Counted from the first letter of the stretch, positions 44,654 to 54,009 are shown. The stretch is DNA of 64,000 nucleotides from an uncultured Acetatifactor sp. (GCA_910587555.1 CAJULV010000002.1:108689-172688), one strand, 5' to 3'. Notes: generated from the letters alone by a model not told the origin. A program made the numbers and translations.

Positions 44654-45031
44654 CTACATAGCCTTGATATCAAGCCGAACCTTATCCGCGATACGTGCAA
44701 TGTATTCGCTGTTTGTGGGCCTGGTTCTGCCTGATGACGCTGAGTATCCAAACATCTTTTCAAAAGTTTTTTCATTCCCCCTCGTCCACGACACTTCAAT
44801 CGCGTTGCGAATGGCCCGTTCTACCTTCTGATCCGTCGTCTTAAACCTTCGGGCAACCGTGGGGTACAAAAGCTTAGTTACGCTGGTTACTACCTCCATA
44901 TCCCTTCCGGTCAATAAAATGGCATCTCTCAAGTAATGATATCCCTTCAAATGTGCTGGAACTCCTACGTCTAACATAATTTCAGTAATATATTTCTCAA
45001 GTTCATAATCCTTAATAGCAGTAATCTCCAC
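44654..45031 (-). CDS. Stand-alone Spo0A C-terminal DNA-binding domain protein
   Basis: A 125-residue protein with a GTG start at 45031 and AAGGGG upstream. It consists only of the Spo0A effector domain: YITEIMLDVGVPAHLKGYHY and LRDAILLTGRDMEVVTSVTK, then LYPTVARRFKTTDQKVERAI, the recognition-helix region. No receiver domain is present, so it cannot be phosphorylated in the usual way. It may bind Spo0A boxes constitutively. It separates the sugar genes from the GT2 gene at 45177 and is flanked by its own promoter and terminator. Confidence 0.9.
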   Translation of the reverse strand: MEITAIKDYELEKYITEIMLDVGVPAHLKGYHYLRDAILLTGRDMEVVTSVTKLLYPTVARRFKTTDQKVERAIRNAIEVSWTRGNEKTFEKMFGYSASSGRTRPTNSEYIARIADKVRLDIKAM

Positions 45032-45073
45032 GCGAATTCCCCTTTCTGATGGATTCCTGCTTCTACTGCGGAA

Positions 45074-45101
45074 CATATATAAATATTACCATATATGTCA
45101 A
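45074..45101 (-). promoter_or_regulatory. Promoter of the Spo0A-domain gene
   Basis: Minus strand TTGACA (45101-45096), 16-bp spacer, TATATG (45079-45074). It lies 43 bp before the GTG start. The gap 45032-45176 also carries a small CCGCC/GGCGG hairpin near 45121-45135 that could end the upstream GT2 transcript. Confidence 0.7.
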
Positions 45102-45176
45102 AACAAAAAGCCTTGCCATTGCCGCCTGTTGGCGGGTATTCAGGATACTGTAAGCCATAAGTTCATACCATAGCTG

Positions 45177-46106
45177 TCAAAACTGCTCTCTCACCAGATA
45201 TATCGGCCGTCTCTTTACCTCCATATATGTTTTTGCGAGATATTGTCCTAAAATCCCCGTACAGAAAAACTGTACGCCGCTGGTCATCAGAATAATACAT
45301 ACCAACGACGGCCACCCTGATACCGGATCTCCGAATATCAGTTTGCGGACAATGATAAAAATAATCATCAGGAACGCAATTACACAGAAAAACACTCCCA
45401 TGACGGATGCCAGCATCAAAGGCACCGTGGAAAAAGCCGTTATCCCGTCAAGAGAATACAAAAACAATTTCCAGAAATTCCACTTCGTCTCTCCTCTGGC
45501 CCGTTCCACATTTTCATATTCCAGCCACCTGGTCCGGAACCCAACCCATCCGAAGATGCCTTTGGTAAACCTGTTATACTCTTTCATTGCAATGATGGCA
45601 TCCACCATCTGCCTTGTCATCAGCCGATAGTCCCTTGCGCCGTCCATGATTTCCGTTCTGGATATCTTTTTCATCAATTTATAAAACATCCTGGCAAAAA
45701 AACTCCTCACCGGCGGTTCTCCCTTCCTGGAAACCCTCCTGGTGGCCACCGAGTCGTATCCCTGCTCCATATAGGAAAACATCTCCGGCAGCAGTGAAGG
45801 CGGATCCTGAAGATCTGCGTCCATTAACACAACATAATCGCCCCCGGCATTTTCCAGTCCCGCAAATATGGCCGCTTCCTTCCCGAAATTCCTGGAAAAC
45901 GAAACCAGATGTACACGCCCGTCCTTCTCCCGAAGCTTTTTCACTTCCGCAACCGTCCCGTCCCCGGAGCCGTCGTCCACATAGATAATTTCCAGAGAAA
46001 TCTCACATTCATCAAAAAAGTTCTGATTTTTCAGCAATTCCTCATAGAAGTACGACACGTTTTCTTCTTCATTATAGCAAGGTACCACAATACTTAACAG
46101 GCTCAT
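45177..46106 (-). CDS. DPM/GtrB-like GT2 glycosyltransferase with two membrane helices
   Basis: A 309-residue protein with SLLSIVVPCYNEEENVSYFY, IYVDDGSGDGTVAEVKKL and the VVLMDADLQDPPSLLPEMF motif. Two C-terminal helices (about 225-290) follow a conserved GEPPVRSFFARMFYKLMKK block. Makes a polyprenyl-phosphate sugar donor. It is transcribed from its own promoter and may be independent of the main locus. Confidence 0.9.
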   Translation of the reverse strand: MSLLSIVVPCYNEEENVSYFYEELLKNQNFFDECEISLEIIYVDDGSGDGTVAEVKKLREKDGRVHLVSFSRNFGKEAAIFAGLENAGGDYVVLMDADLQDPPSLLPEMFSYMEQGYDSVATRRVSRKGEPPVRSFFARMFYKLMKKISRTEIMDGARDYRLMTRQMVDAIIAMKEYNRFTKGIFGWVGFRTRWLEYENVERARGETKWNFWKLFLYSLDGITAFSTVPLMLASVMGVFFCVIAFLMIIFIIVRKLIFGDPVSGWPSLVCIILMTSGVQFFCTGILGQYLAKTYMEVKRRPIYLVREQF

Positions 46107-46184
46107 AGTAAATCTGTCTCCTATACATAGTCACTGCACAGTGAACCAACGGAAAAGGCATCGGCAGGAATCGACTTTATCTAT

Positions 46185-46213
46185 AGTATACATACTTCGC
46201 ATGTAATCCGCAA
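46185..46213 (-). promoter_or_regulatory. Promoter of the GT2 gene at 45177-46106
   Basis: Minus strand TTGCGG (46213-46208), 17-bp spacer, TATACT (46190-46185). The divergent gap 46107-46408 is otherwise free of features I can name; a TTGACA at 46336-46341 on the plus strand may belong to the DUF3048 gene but has no clear -10. Confidence 0.6.
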
Positions 46214-46408
46214 GTATTGAATTCTATTTTCGGGATAAGTATAGCTTTTTTCAGGTATGTAAAAGATATAACTATAAATAATTCTTAATTTTCCCGCCAT
46301 TCGGATGACTGAAAATGTTTTTTATGGTAAAATATTGACATTAGTGTAAAATGTAATCATCATCATAATTGTTCCAAATGATGTGATCCGTACGACAGGA
46401 GAGTAATT

Positions 46409-47560
46409 ATGAAACAGATTAAGATACTTTCATTGCTTTTAGCCGTCATTTTGGCGTTTACCGCATGTGCCCATGCGGAAGACACACCTGACCCTGTCAT
46501 TCCTGACCCTACGCCTTCTTTCTCTGCCACTGACGCGCCGCCGCCCTCCATCTCCGGCTCTGCGTCTCCCGAGGTTCCCACGGAAGACGACTCACAGCCG
46601 CCCGAGGAAGGTATGGTGCGCAGCAGGCTGACCAACGAATGGGTATATAAGGACATTGCCGACACACGCCCCATAGCGCTTATCATTCCCAATGAGAGCA
46701 ACGCTATCCCGCACTATAATCTGTCCAAAGCTTCCGTCCTCTATGAAGCGAATGTGGAAGGGCGCATGACCAGGCTGATGGCCATCTGTGAGGACTGGCA
46801 GACTCTGGACAAAATCGGAAATATCCGGAGTCTTAGAACCTACTATGCCTACTGGGCTTTCGAATGGGATGCCTTCCTCGTACATCTGGGCGGTCCTTTC
46901 TTTATTAATGACCTGATCGCGAAACCGGATACACACAATATTGACGGTCTTGTGGCATCCGATTCGGCTGCCTTTTTCCGCACCACTGACCGTTCTTCGC
47001 CCCACAATGCATATACGGACGGAGCAGATCTGGCCGGTGTTATCAGACAAAAGGGCTATTCTCTGAATTACAGGGGCTTGACGAACAATGAGCATTTCCG
47101 CTTTGCTTCCAAGAAAAACCCCAATACGCTGAGCCAGTATGACAAGAACGCCAAAAGTGCCATATATATTGATATGTCAGGCTGTTACCCTCTGACCAGA
47201 TGTTATTTCGAGTACAACGAGGACGACGGACTCTATTATCGTTCCCAGCATCTGTCAGGCAGCACCGACGGGCCTCATATCGATGCGGCCACCGGCGAAC
47301 AGCTCTCCTTCAAAAACGTTCTCATTCAGTATATTAAGTATGAAGACCTGGGGGAGGGATACCTGAATTTTCAATGTCACGATACCACCAGTGACGGCTG
47401 GTTCTTCACCAGCGGAAAAGGTATCCATGTAACCTGGGAAAAAGACAGCGACTACGGCGCTACAAAGTATTACGATGACTACGGAAATGAAATCGTTTTA
47501 AATACGGGCAAAACCATGATCTGTATCGTAGAAGAGGGCGATAACTTCACCTTCCGCTGA
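46409..47560 (+). CDS. DUF3048 (YerB-like) lipoprotein
   Basis: A 383-residue secreted lipoprotein and the only plus-strand gene. The signal peptide MKQIKILSLLLAVILAFTAC ends in the lipobox Cys20. A Pro/Ser/Thr-rich linker (to about residue 70) is followed by the DUF3048 fold: PIALIIPNESNAIPHYNLSK, ASVLYEANVEGRMTRLMAIC, IGNIRSLRTYYAYWAFEWDA and HVTWEKDSDYGATKYYDDYG. The biochemical role is not known; members are widespread cell-envelope proteins of Firmicutes. It converges on HPr and shares a bidirectional terminator. Confidence 0.92.
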   Translation: MKQIKILSLLLAVILAFTACAHAEDTPDPVIPDPTPSFSATDAPPPSISGSASPEVPTEDDSQPPEEGMVRSRLTNEWVYKDIADTRPIALIIPNESNAIPHYNLSKASVLYEANVEGRMTRLMAICEDWQTLDKIGNIRSLRTYYAYWAFEWDAFLVHLGGPFFINDLIAKPDTHNIDGLVASDSAAFFRTTDRSSPHNAYTDGADLAGVIRQKGYSLNYRGLTNNEHFRFASKKNPNTLSQYDKNAKSAIYIDMSGCYPLTRCYFEYNEDDGLYYRSQHLSGSTDGPHIDAATGEQLSFKNVLIQYIKYEDLGEGYLNFQCHDTTSDGWFFTSGKGIHVTWEKDSDYGATKYYDDYGNEIVLNTGKTMICIVEEGDNFTFR

Positions 47561-47652
47561 CAATATGCATCCGGCTGCTTCAGACATTTCATTAACGCCT
47601 TTCATCAAGCCGGCAGGGAAGATGGGATCCGTGCGCCGCCGGGCGCACCATA

Positions 47653-47690
47653 AAAAAACGGCCGGAACCTCTCCGTTCCGACCGTTTTTT
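47653..47690. terminator. Bidirectional intrinsic terminator
   Basis: Arms AAAAAACGG and CCGTTTTTT plus inner CGGAAC/GTTCCG with one mismatch. A T-run follows the stem on each strand, ending both the DUF3048 and the HPr transcripts. Confidence 0.95.
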
Positions 47691-47701
47691 ATACCCTTAT
47701 A

Positions 47702-47965
47702 TCATTCTCCGAGTCCGTTTTCAACTGCCGTGACAAGTGCCTTCAGGGCTTCCTGTTCATCCTCACCCTCACAGGTAAACGTAATCTCATCACCGCTTTT
47801 CACACATGCTCCCAACACACTCAATACACTTTTGGCATTAGCCGTTCCATCCCGAAATTGAAATGTAATCAAAGACTTAAACTGCATTGCTTCCTTACAC
47901 AGAATTCCTGCCGGCCTGAGATGCAAGCCAGTGGGATTCTTAATCACAACTTTCTGACTTACCAT
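47702..47965 (-). CDS. ptsH: HPr-family phosphocarrier protein
   Basis: An 87-residue protein. The true start is the ATG at 47965; the reading frame extends further but without a ribosome-binding site. The His15 motif NPTGLHLRPAGIL and the Ser46 region NAKSVLSVLGACVKSGDEI are intact, so both PTS phosphotransfer and HPr-kinase regulation are possible. It lies downstream of glmM, separated by 156 bp, and may be the main HPr or a paralogue. Confidence 0.9.
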   Translation of the reverse strand: MVSQKVVIKNPTGLHLRPAGILCKEAMQFKSLITFQFRDGTANAKSVLSVLGACVKSGDEITFTCEGEDEQEALKALVTAVENGLGE

Positions 47966-48121
47966 TTTATCTACCTCCAATTTGTTTTTCACTGCCGCAG
48001 CCCAAGATACCATGAACCGCAGCCTTCCCCATAAAACGGCTGTACCTTCTCTCTTTAGAATACCATGAGTCCCTGCAAAATACAAGCTTTAAAATACGTC
48101 AAAGCAGAATGTAAACAAATA

Positions 48122-49471
48122 TTAAAACATGATGTCCTGAATCAGGTTTGCCAGTCTTTCCGCATCCTGTCGGATTACCGTGCTGTCTTTTCCCTCTATC
48201 ATGACACGAACCAGGGGTTCCGTGCCGGAAGGTCTGATCAGCACTCTGCCTTCGCCGGCAAATTTCTCTTCCAGCTTCCTGATTGCCTCCGCAATCTCGG
48301 GGTATTCCATATATTTTTCTTTCTTGTGATTAGCCACCTTTGCATTGACCAGGGCCTGCGGAAGCACCTCCATAATTTGGGTCAGCTCAGACAGGCTCTT
48401 CCCTGTATCCACTATCACCTGCAGCAGATGCAGTGCGCTGAGCAGGCCGTCTCCCGTGGTGTTTTCATCCAGGAAAATAATATGGCCTGACTGCTCTCCT
48501 CCCAGACTGGCACCGATTTCCCGCATGCGTTCCAGCACATAGCGGTCTCCTACCTTCGTCTGCTCTATGGTCAGCCCCTGCTCTCTGCCCATCAGGAAAA
48601 ACCCCAGATTGCTCATGATGGTAGCCACAATGGTATCCTTTTTCAGCTTACCCTTATCCCTCATGTAATTGCCCACGATCGCCATGATCTGGTCGCCGTC
48701 CACTATTTCTCCGTGTTCATCCACCGCAAGCAATCGGTCCGCATCACCGTCAAAGGCAAGGCCCAGGCTGGCTTTCTCGAATACCACTCTTGCCTGCAGT
48801 TCCGCCATATGGGTAGAACCGCAGTTTGAATTGATATTGGCACCGTCCGGATTGTTGTGAATCGCCACCACGGAAGCCCCCAATTCCTTCAGCGCTTCCA
48901 CGGAAGTGTAATAAGCGGCGCCCTCCGCACAGTCCACCACGATTTTCATACCGTCCAGATCCATGGGTACCGTCTGAATCGCATGATTAATGTACTCCTC
49001 CCTGGCATCGGTGCGGTATTTGATCTTGCCCACCGCCGTACCGGTAGGAAACTTGATATCCGGCATGTCCCTGCGGATCAGCATCTCTATTTCATCCTCC
49101 AGCGCATCCGGCAGCTTATACCCGTTTCCGTCGAAAAACTTGATCCCGTTAAATTCCACCGGATTGTGAGAAGCGGAAATTACCACTCCCGCATCCACCT
49201 TATACTTCTTAGTCAGATAAGCCACTGCCGGTGTGGGCAGAATGCCTACAAAGACGCAGTTCGCACCCACCGAACATGCCCCCGCCATCAGCGCATTGGC
49301 AAGCATATCTCCGGATATTCGGGTATCACAGCCCACCATAATGGTTGGCTTATGCGCGTTTTCCTTTGTCAGTACATAGGCCCCCGCTTGCCCCAGCTGC
49401 ATGGCAAGCAGCGGGGTGAGTTCCTCATTGGCAATACCCCTTACGCCGTCCGTCCCAAATAACCTAGCCAT
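48122..49471 (-). CDS. glmM: Phosphoglucosamine mutase
   Basis: A 449-residue enzyme. MARLFGTDGVRGIANEELTP is the N-terminus, the phospho-Ser is Ser101 in VVISASHNPVEFNGIKFF, the metal loop is LAFDGDADRLLAVDEHGE, and the C-terminal RPSGTEPLVRVMIEG binds phosphate. Interconverts glucosamine-6-P and glucosamine-1-P for UDP-GlcNAc. The gene starts two bases after the cdaR stop, the classic cdaA-cdaR-glmM order in which GlmM also restrains CdaA. Confidence 0.98.
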   Translation of the reverse strand: MARLFGTDGVRGIANEELTPLLAMQLGQAGAYVLTKENAHKPTIMVGCDTRISGDMLANALMAGACSVGANCVFVGILPTPAVAYLTKKYKVDAGVVISASHNPVEFNGIKFFDGNGYKLPDALEDEIEMLIRRDMPDIKFPTGTAVGKIKYRTDAREEYINHAIQTVPMDLDGMKIVVDCAEGAAYYTSVEALKELGASVVAIHNNPDGANINSNCGSTHMAELQARVVFEKASLGLAFDGDADRLLAVDEHGEIVDGDQIMAIVGNYMRDKGKLKKDTIVATIMSNLGFFLMGREQGLTIEQTKVGDRYVLERMREIGASLGGEQSGHIIFLDENTTGDGLLSALHLLQVIVDTGKSLSELTQIMEVLPQALVNAKVANHKKEKYMEYPEIAEAIRKLEEKFAGEGRVLIRPSGTEPLVRVMIEGKDSTVIRQDAERLANLIQDIMF

Positions 49472-49473
49472 TT

Positions 49474-50802
49474 CTATTCTTCATCCTCCTCATCTGCCTC
49501 CGCAATTGTCACCCTTGCTGAAACCTCATTTTCTATTTTAACATCCCCCGGAACATTGAATTCCAGCGGAATTTCGTATGTTCCTGCACTTAGTTCACTC
49601 ATATTCTGCGCCCGCATCCATGCTCCTATGTCCAGCGTTCCCTGCACTGCGCCCTGCTCCACTGCACTCACTGCAGCGTTCAGTCCGGAAATCCGCAGTC
49701 TGTAAGTCTGCTGGCCTTCCGCAAACTCCAGTTCAAAGCCTTCCGGCAGATTCTGAACGAAAATATTTCTGCCCGGAATCGCCAGTGTCCGTTCCACGCT
49801 TGGCTCTATGTGCGCAACCGCATTCACCCTGCCGTTAAAATTGCGGTCCGCAAAATAGATGCTGTTATCCAGATAACTTCTCAGATTGATAATCCGTTCC
49901 TCGTCTTCGCTCTCACCGGTGATGTCTATTGTGGCTGTAATCTTGCTGATATCGGCCAATGCCGAGGTCGTTCCCGCCAGCACTACAGTGGAAGGACTGC
50001 ATTCCACCCTGCCGGTAATCAGATATCCCTCCGCCGGCGTTCCTGTGGCCAGAACCTCAATGGGAACCTCCTTCGTCGCCAACACCTTCACTTCCATGTG
50101 CATGTTATCCGCATTTTTCACAATATCCGTCGTATTGTCAACCAGGTTTCCTTCGATGTCATAGAAACGGATCTCTACATTTCCCGACACATTCTCCGTG
50201 GCGCCGGTGACATCCATTTCAAGCCCCGCATGATCAATTTCGCTCACCACAGACTCGGGACCGCTGATTTCCATCCTTGTCTGATCGCTGCTGACACTGT
50301 AAACAATATGTCCCTCTGCCACTTCCCCGACCGTATTCAGTTTCACATTCACCCATTTGGTGGCTTTCTCCTCCACCTTCAGGCGCACAACATCCGGATT
50401 ACTCGTAATACTGCTGATTTCCACCGCATTGTTCAGCACGCTGCAGTTAATGGCGATGGTATTTACCTCCGTGAGCCGGCTCACATCCGCCTCCGCAATA
50501 ATATCGGAAGAGCGAAGCTGGTTGATCACCTTTCTGGGCGCCTCCACCGTAACCCGAACCCTGTCCGTATTATCCAGTACCTCATACAGCTTATCTTCGC
50601 CTTCCAGCAATTCCGTATTGACAAGATTCACGGAAATATTGTTAAAAGTCACCGAATCCTTCGGGTTGCTGATCATAACCACCGTAAACCAGATTGCCAC
50701 GGCCATAAAGACGGAAACCAGCTTCAAGCCTAAATTATTCAGCAGTCTCTTTCTCACCTTTTGCCTTGCCTTTTCCTTTGCGCCTGTGCTTTCCTTTTGC
50801 AT
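49474..50802 (-). CDS. cdaR: CdaA regulator CdaR (YbbR-domain protein)
   Basis: About 442 residues, with an ATG at 50802 after GGAGAAGAAG. One N-terminal helix (LVSVFMAVAIWFTVVMI) anchors an extracytoplasmic chain of about four YbbR repeats (for example VRLKVEEKATKWVNVKLNTV, MEVKVLATKEVPIEVLATGT). It contacts CdaA and modulates c-di-AMP output. Its start overlaps the end of cdaA by 68 bp in another frame. An acidic C-terminal tail (ADEEDEE) ends the protein. Confidence 0.95.
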   Translation of the reverse strand: MQKESTGAKEKARQKVRKRLLNNLGLKLVSVFMAVAIWFTVVMISNPKDSVTFNNISVNLVNTELLEGEDKLYEVLDNTDRVRVTVEAPRKVINQLRSSDIIAEADVSRLTEVNTIAINCSVLNNAVEISSITSNPDVVRLKVEEKATKWVNVKLNTVGEVAEGHIVYSVSSDQTRMEISGPESVVSEIDHAGLEMDVTGATENVSGNVEIRFYDIEGNLVDNTTDIVKNADNMHMEVKVLATKEVPIEVLATGTPAEGYLITGRVECSPSTVVLAGTTSALADISKITATIDITGESEDEERIINLRSYLDNSIYFADRNFNGRVNAVAHIEPSVERTLAIPGRNIFVQNLPEGFELEFAEGQQTYRLRISGLNAAVSAVEQGAVQGTLDIGAWMRAQNMSELSAGTYEIPLEFNVPGDVKIENEVSARVTIAEADEEDEE

Positions 50803-51646
50803 CTTCTTCTCCATTCATATTCATAATCTGCCGCATTCTTTCCTTCAAAGTCTCCGCATCCAGGTGGCGCATCAATTCCCCCTCATAGGCAATGCTGATA
50901 CCCCCTGTCTCCTCAGACACAATCAATGTCAGGGAATCCGTTGCCTCGGACACTCCCACACCAGCGCGGTGCCTGGTTCCAAGCTCTTTGCTCAGTCCCA
51001 GATTGTCGGACAACGGCAGATAGCAGGTTGCATATGTCACCCTGTTGCCCCGGACAATTACGGCGCCGTCGTGAAGCGGCGTATTATGTTCGAAAATGTT
51101 AATCAGCAGCTGGCTTGTGATAATTCCGTCTACCTCGATACCCGTGCGTTCATAATCCTTCAGGGACTCCGTCCTCTCAATGACAATGAGAGCGCCCGTC
51201 TTCACCTTACCCATCTCCACACATGCCTTTGCTATCTCATTTACCGATCTTTCGGAGAAGACATCCGCCTTCTTATTCGATGAACCGGAAAACCCGATGG
51301 AAGGAAGAAAATTTTTCTCTCCCAGAAGCTCCAGCGCCTGCCGGAGTTCCGGCTGAAGCACCACAATAATTGCCGTGACGGCAAAAGTCAGCACATTCTG
51401 GGTTATCCATACAATATTGTCCATCTTCATCACATTTACAACCACAAGAAACACGCAGATGACAATCAGGCCCTTCAGCATCCGCCATGACCTGGTGGTT
51501 TTCATCCACGCCAAAATATAATACACCAGAAATGCGATGATCAATATCTCAAACACATCGAATAAATCTACCGTATTAGCATATGTTCTGACATCCTTCA
51601 AATATTCGTTCGCTGTTTCAACCCACTGCATTTTAATCAGTCCCAC
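50735..51646 (-). CDS. cdaA: Diadenylate cyclase CdaA
   Basis: A 303-residue enzyme (start GTG 51646, or ATG 51631). Three N-terminal helices precede the DAC domain. Catalytic motifs are DGAVIVRGNRVTYATCYLPL and GTRHRAGVGVSEATDS (DGA and RHR). Converts two ATP to c-di-AMP, which controls potassium and osmolyte transport and wall homeostasis. A basic Lys/Gly tail closes the chain, as KHRRKGKGKAKGEKE. Confidence 0.97.
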   Translation of the reverse strand: MGLIKMQWVETANEYLKDVRTYANTVDLFDVFEILIIAFLVYYILAWMKTTRSWRMLKGLIVICVFLVVVNVMKMDNIVWITQNVLTFAVTAIIVVLQPELRQALELLGEKNFLPSIGFSGSSNKKADVFSERSVNEIAKACVEMGKVKTGALIVIERTESLKDYERTGIEVDGIITSQLLINIFEHNTPLHDGAVIVRGNRVTYATCYLPLSDNLGLSKELGTRHRAGVGVSEATDSLTLIVSEETGGISIAYEGELMRHLDAETLKERMRQIMNMNGEEDAKGKHRRKGKGKAKGEKETAE

Positions 51647-51660
51647 TCTTCATTCAAATA

Positions 51661-52947
51661 TTACGGCCATTCGTCCTCGTTATAGTTGTTCGTTAAATCA
51701 GCTGCATTTCCGATGGTAACGCTTCGTCCCTGGGCATGCCCCGTATTTCTGGCACCGCTTCTGCCGGATGCGGTCCGTTCCGTACTCACATTTCTGCCGC
51801 CCTGGTATCCGCTTCCTCCTGCGGCCCCCCTCTCCGCCGCCGCCCGCCGGACTCCCTGGCTGCTTCTTCCGCCCGGAGCGGTTCTCTCCGAAGTTACTGT
51901 CCTGCCGCTCTGACGGCCGCCCCCACCAGTTGACGACCGTTCTGTAGTCACCGTTCTGCCGCCCTGACGCCTTGCCGGGTGAGAATCTTCCTCCACCATA
52001 CCCTCTTCCGCTTCCCGGGTCCTCTGTGGGTTAATCTTCTTCACCGTTCTGGTCTGCATGGGAACAGCCATCTTCGGCACCGCTTTCACATAATAGTAGT
52101 ATTCGTCATCCTCAAACTGTACTTTCTCCGTTCTGCTGTAATCCACACAAAAACGGAAAAATTCAATGACCTTTGCCACCACAACTGCCAGAAGGGAGCC
52201 AAGCAGCACACTTCCCACAGAAATGTTGATGTCATAGTACAGATCCCCTATCAGCAGCGCCACGATATTAACCATTGCGCCAGCAATCATGGCAATGGTC
52301 CATGCATAGTTTACCGATAACCTGCGAATCATATAAACCACCACCACCGTAATGGCAAATGCAGCTATGATTACCAGCATTGCTTTATTTCCGAGGAAGC
52401 TCTCAACCAGCATGCGAATCTTCTCCAGCGCCTCTTCCTCTCCCATTGTCCTGATATTGGGCGCACTCTCCGTCACCAGCTGAAACAGATAATAGACTGC
52501 CACACCGCAGCCCACGGACACTGCCGACGCCGGAGCACACAGAAGGCCCACTGTAATCGGGATTACATACGGTATCTTCAAAGCACATAAAAGGGGGGTA
52601 ATTACCACTACAAGGGAATCCTTGGGGCTAAATCGGAAAAACAGCAGATACATAATCAGATACATGCACAACCCAACCAATGCTACTTCCAGGGAAAGCG
52701 CATACATATGCATCAGGCTGAACACCGCCCCCAGTAAAACGATGACTCCAAGCGGCAGAAAAGAACACGCCAATGCCGCAATCAATATGATTCTCATGTC
52801 ATCCAGAATGGCCATATAGCCCATACTGTCATTTAAAGTGTTGAAAGTGATAAAAGCCAACAGGAATTTTACGATCGGTACGATAAATACCTCGCTCTTA
52901 CTGTATATCAGCTTCAATCTTTCTTTCATTTCCAGTAAAACTGTCAT
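51661..52947 (-). CDS. Membrane protein with long disordered Gly/Arg/Ser/Thr tail
   Basis: A 428-residue protein; the ATG at 52947 follows GGAGGTCACA. At least eight helices fill residues about 20-280 (VFIVPIVKFLLAFITFN, PLGVIVLLGAVFSLMHMY and others). From about residue 305 the tail is disordered with degenerate repeats (RTVTTERSSTGG, RTVTSERTAPGG). It starts 15 bp before cdaA and appears to belong to that operon. I do not recognise a family with certainty; similar multi-pass proteins occur next to cdaA in clostridia by memory. Confidence 0.75.
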   Translation of the reverse strand: MTVLLEMKERLKLIYSKSEVFIVPIVKFLLAFITFNTLNDSMGYMAILDDMRIILIAALACSFLPLGVIVLLGAVFSLMHMYALSLEVALVGLCMYLIMYLLFFRFSPKDSLVVVITPLLCALKIPYVIPITVGLLCAPASAVSVGCGVAVYYLFQLVTESAPNIRTMGEEEALEKIRMLVESFLGNKAMLVIIAAFAITVVVVYMIRRLSVNYAWTIAMIAGAMVNIVALLIGDLYYDINISVGSVLLGSLLAVVVAKVIEFFRFCVDYSRTEKVQFEDDEYYYYVKAVPKMAVPMQTRTVKKINPQRTREAEEGMVEEDSHPARRQGGRTVTTERSSTGGGGRQSGRTVTSERTAPGGRSSQGVRRAAAERGAAGGSGYQGGRNVSTERTASGRSGARNTGHAQGRSVTIGNAADLTNNYNEDEWP

Positions 52948-52990
52948 TGTGACCTCCGACCGGGCATTTCCCCCGGGCATTCAGCCCGGG

Positions 52991-53383
52991 TTACCGTTCA
53001 TTATGATACATGGAACCCAGCTTTTTTAAATTATGATAGTAACATTTCAGACTTTTCTTTGCCGACACATACCTCCAGGTACAGACGACATAAGTCAGTA
53101 CGCCATAACCGCCGACCATGGCGCAGAAATAAGTCAGCACATCCTTTGCAAACGCAAGCAGATCCATATTATACAAATTCCCCATGAATTCCTCATAATT
53201 ACAGAGCATATATATCCCGAACATAATCAGGAACGCAATCGTCGCACAGATTACCGATTTCAAAACCTGAATGGAAATGTAGTCGCTGCGGAAATAATTT
53301 CCGACCTTTACATTATCCCGGCCCTCGCCCTGTTCATAGGAAGCCATCCTTGTCATAAGTATAATGCGTTCTTCACTGAGCAC
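52991..53383 (-). CDS. Small membrane protein of unknown function
   Basis: A 130-residue protein with a GTG start at 53383 and GGGAGG seven bases upstream. Two helices, VLKSVICATIAFLIMFGIYM and FAKDVLTYFCAMVGGYGVLT, join short basic ends. It is co-directional with the c-di-AMP operon 44 bp downstream and may be part of it. No family recognised. Confidence 0.75.
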   Translation of the reverse strand: MLSEERIILMTRMASYEQGEGRDNVKVGNYFRSDYISIQVLKSVICATIAFLIMFGIYMLCNYEEFMGNLYNMDLLAFAKDVLTYFCAMVGGYGVLTYVVCTWRYVSAKKSLKCYYHNLKKLGSMYHNER

Positions 53384-53435
53384 GATACACCTCCCGTTTT
53401 CTCCTTTTTCGTAGCCAAAACGGGCATCTGATCCG

Positions 53436-53843
53436 CTATTTCAGATACCGCATCTTGGGACCTTCTCCTTCATTCTTCACCGGTTTGGGCGCCGTCTGCT
53501 TTCCTGCCTTCAGCACATCCTGAAACCCCTTTGTCATATTCACCGTGCATTTTTCGCAGAACCTTCCGCTCTTGATAGACCTTCCGCAGCTCTCGCATGT
53601 CAGTACGTCTGCAGACTCCGACGACAGTTCCAGCCGTTCCTCACGCAGCCACTGGCGAATCTGTGCCACATCTACCTCACAGGCTTCCGCCACCTCCGGA
53701 ATTCCTGCTCCTTTGTTTTCGCGGATGTACTCCTTCACTTCCTGGAATTTTTTCTCCAGCTTTTCGCGGCAGGACGGACATGTAATCGGTCCCGACATAT
53801 AATTAAAAATACATCCGCAGCTTCTGCAATTTCTCACATTCAT
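53436..53843 (-). CDS. Flagellar operon protein (YvyF/TIGR03826-like) with zinc-ribbon motifs
   Basis: About 135 residues. The start at 53843 has GGAGG 11 bases upstream; 53861 is an alternative. The N-terminal ribbon is NCRSCGCIFNYMSGPITCPS, and a second pair of Cys2 motifs lies in LTCESCGRSIKSGRFCEKC. The middle (GIPEVAEACEVDVAQIRQWL) looks like a helix-turn-helix. In Bacillus the equivalent yvyF gene follows comF and precedes flgM, the same neighbourhood as here. Upstream in-frame codons run through a 48-bp repeat and are not included. Confidence 0.78.
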   Translation of the reverse strand: MNVRNCRSCGCIFNYMSGPITCPSCREKLEKKFQEVKEYIRENKGAGIPEVAEACEVDVAQIRQWLREERLELSSESADVLTCESCGRSIKSGRFCEKCTVNMTKGFQDVLKAGKQTAPKPVKNEGEGPKMRYLK

Positions 53844-53866
53844 AGACTCTGTATCCTCCATTTCAG

Positions 53867-53985
53867 TTCCGCAGTTCGCTGCCTGGCGCCTCTCCCGCTC
53901 TCTGCTGTTCTCTGTTCCGCAGTTCGCTGTCCGGCACCCCTCCGCTCTCTGCTGTTCTCTGTTCCGCAGCCCGCTGCCTGGCGCA
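53867..53985. repeat. 48-bp tandem repeat between comF and the flagellar protein gene
   Basis: TTCCGCAGTTCGCTG or TTCCGCAGCCCGCTG recurs at 53867, 53915 and 53962, with TCTCTGCTGTTCTCTG between. About two and a half units. It lies in the frame upstream of the flagellar protein gene but is probably untranslated. Confidence 0.8.
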
Positions 53986-54009
53986 TCCTGCGAAACAATT
54001 TCCGTTCCC

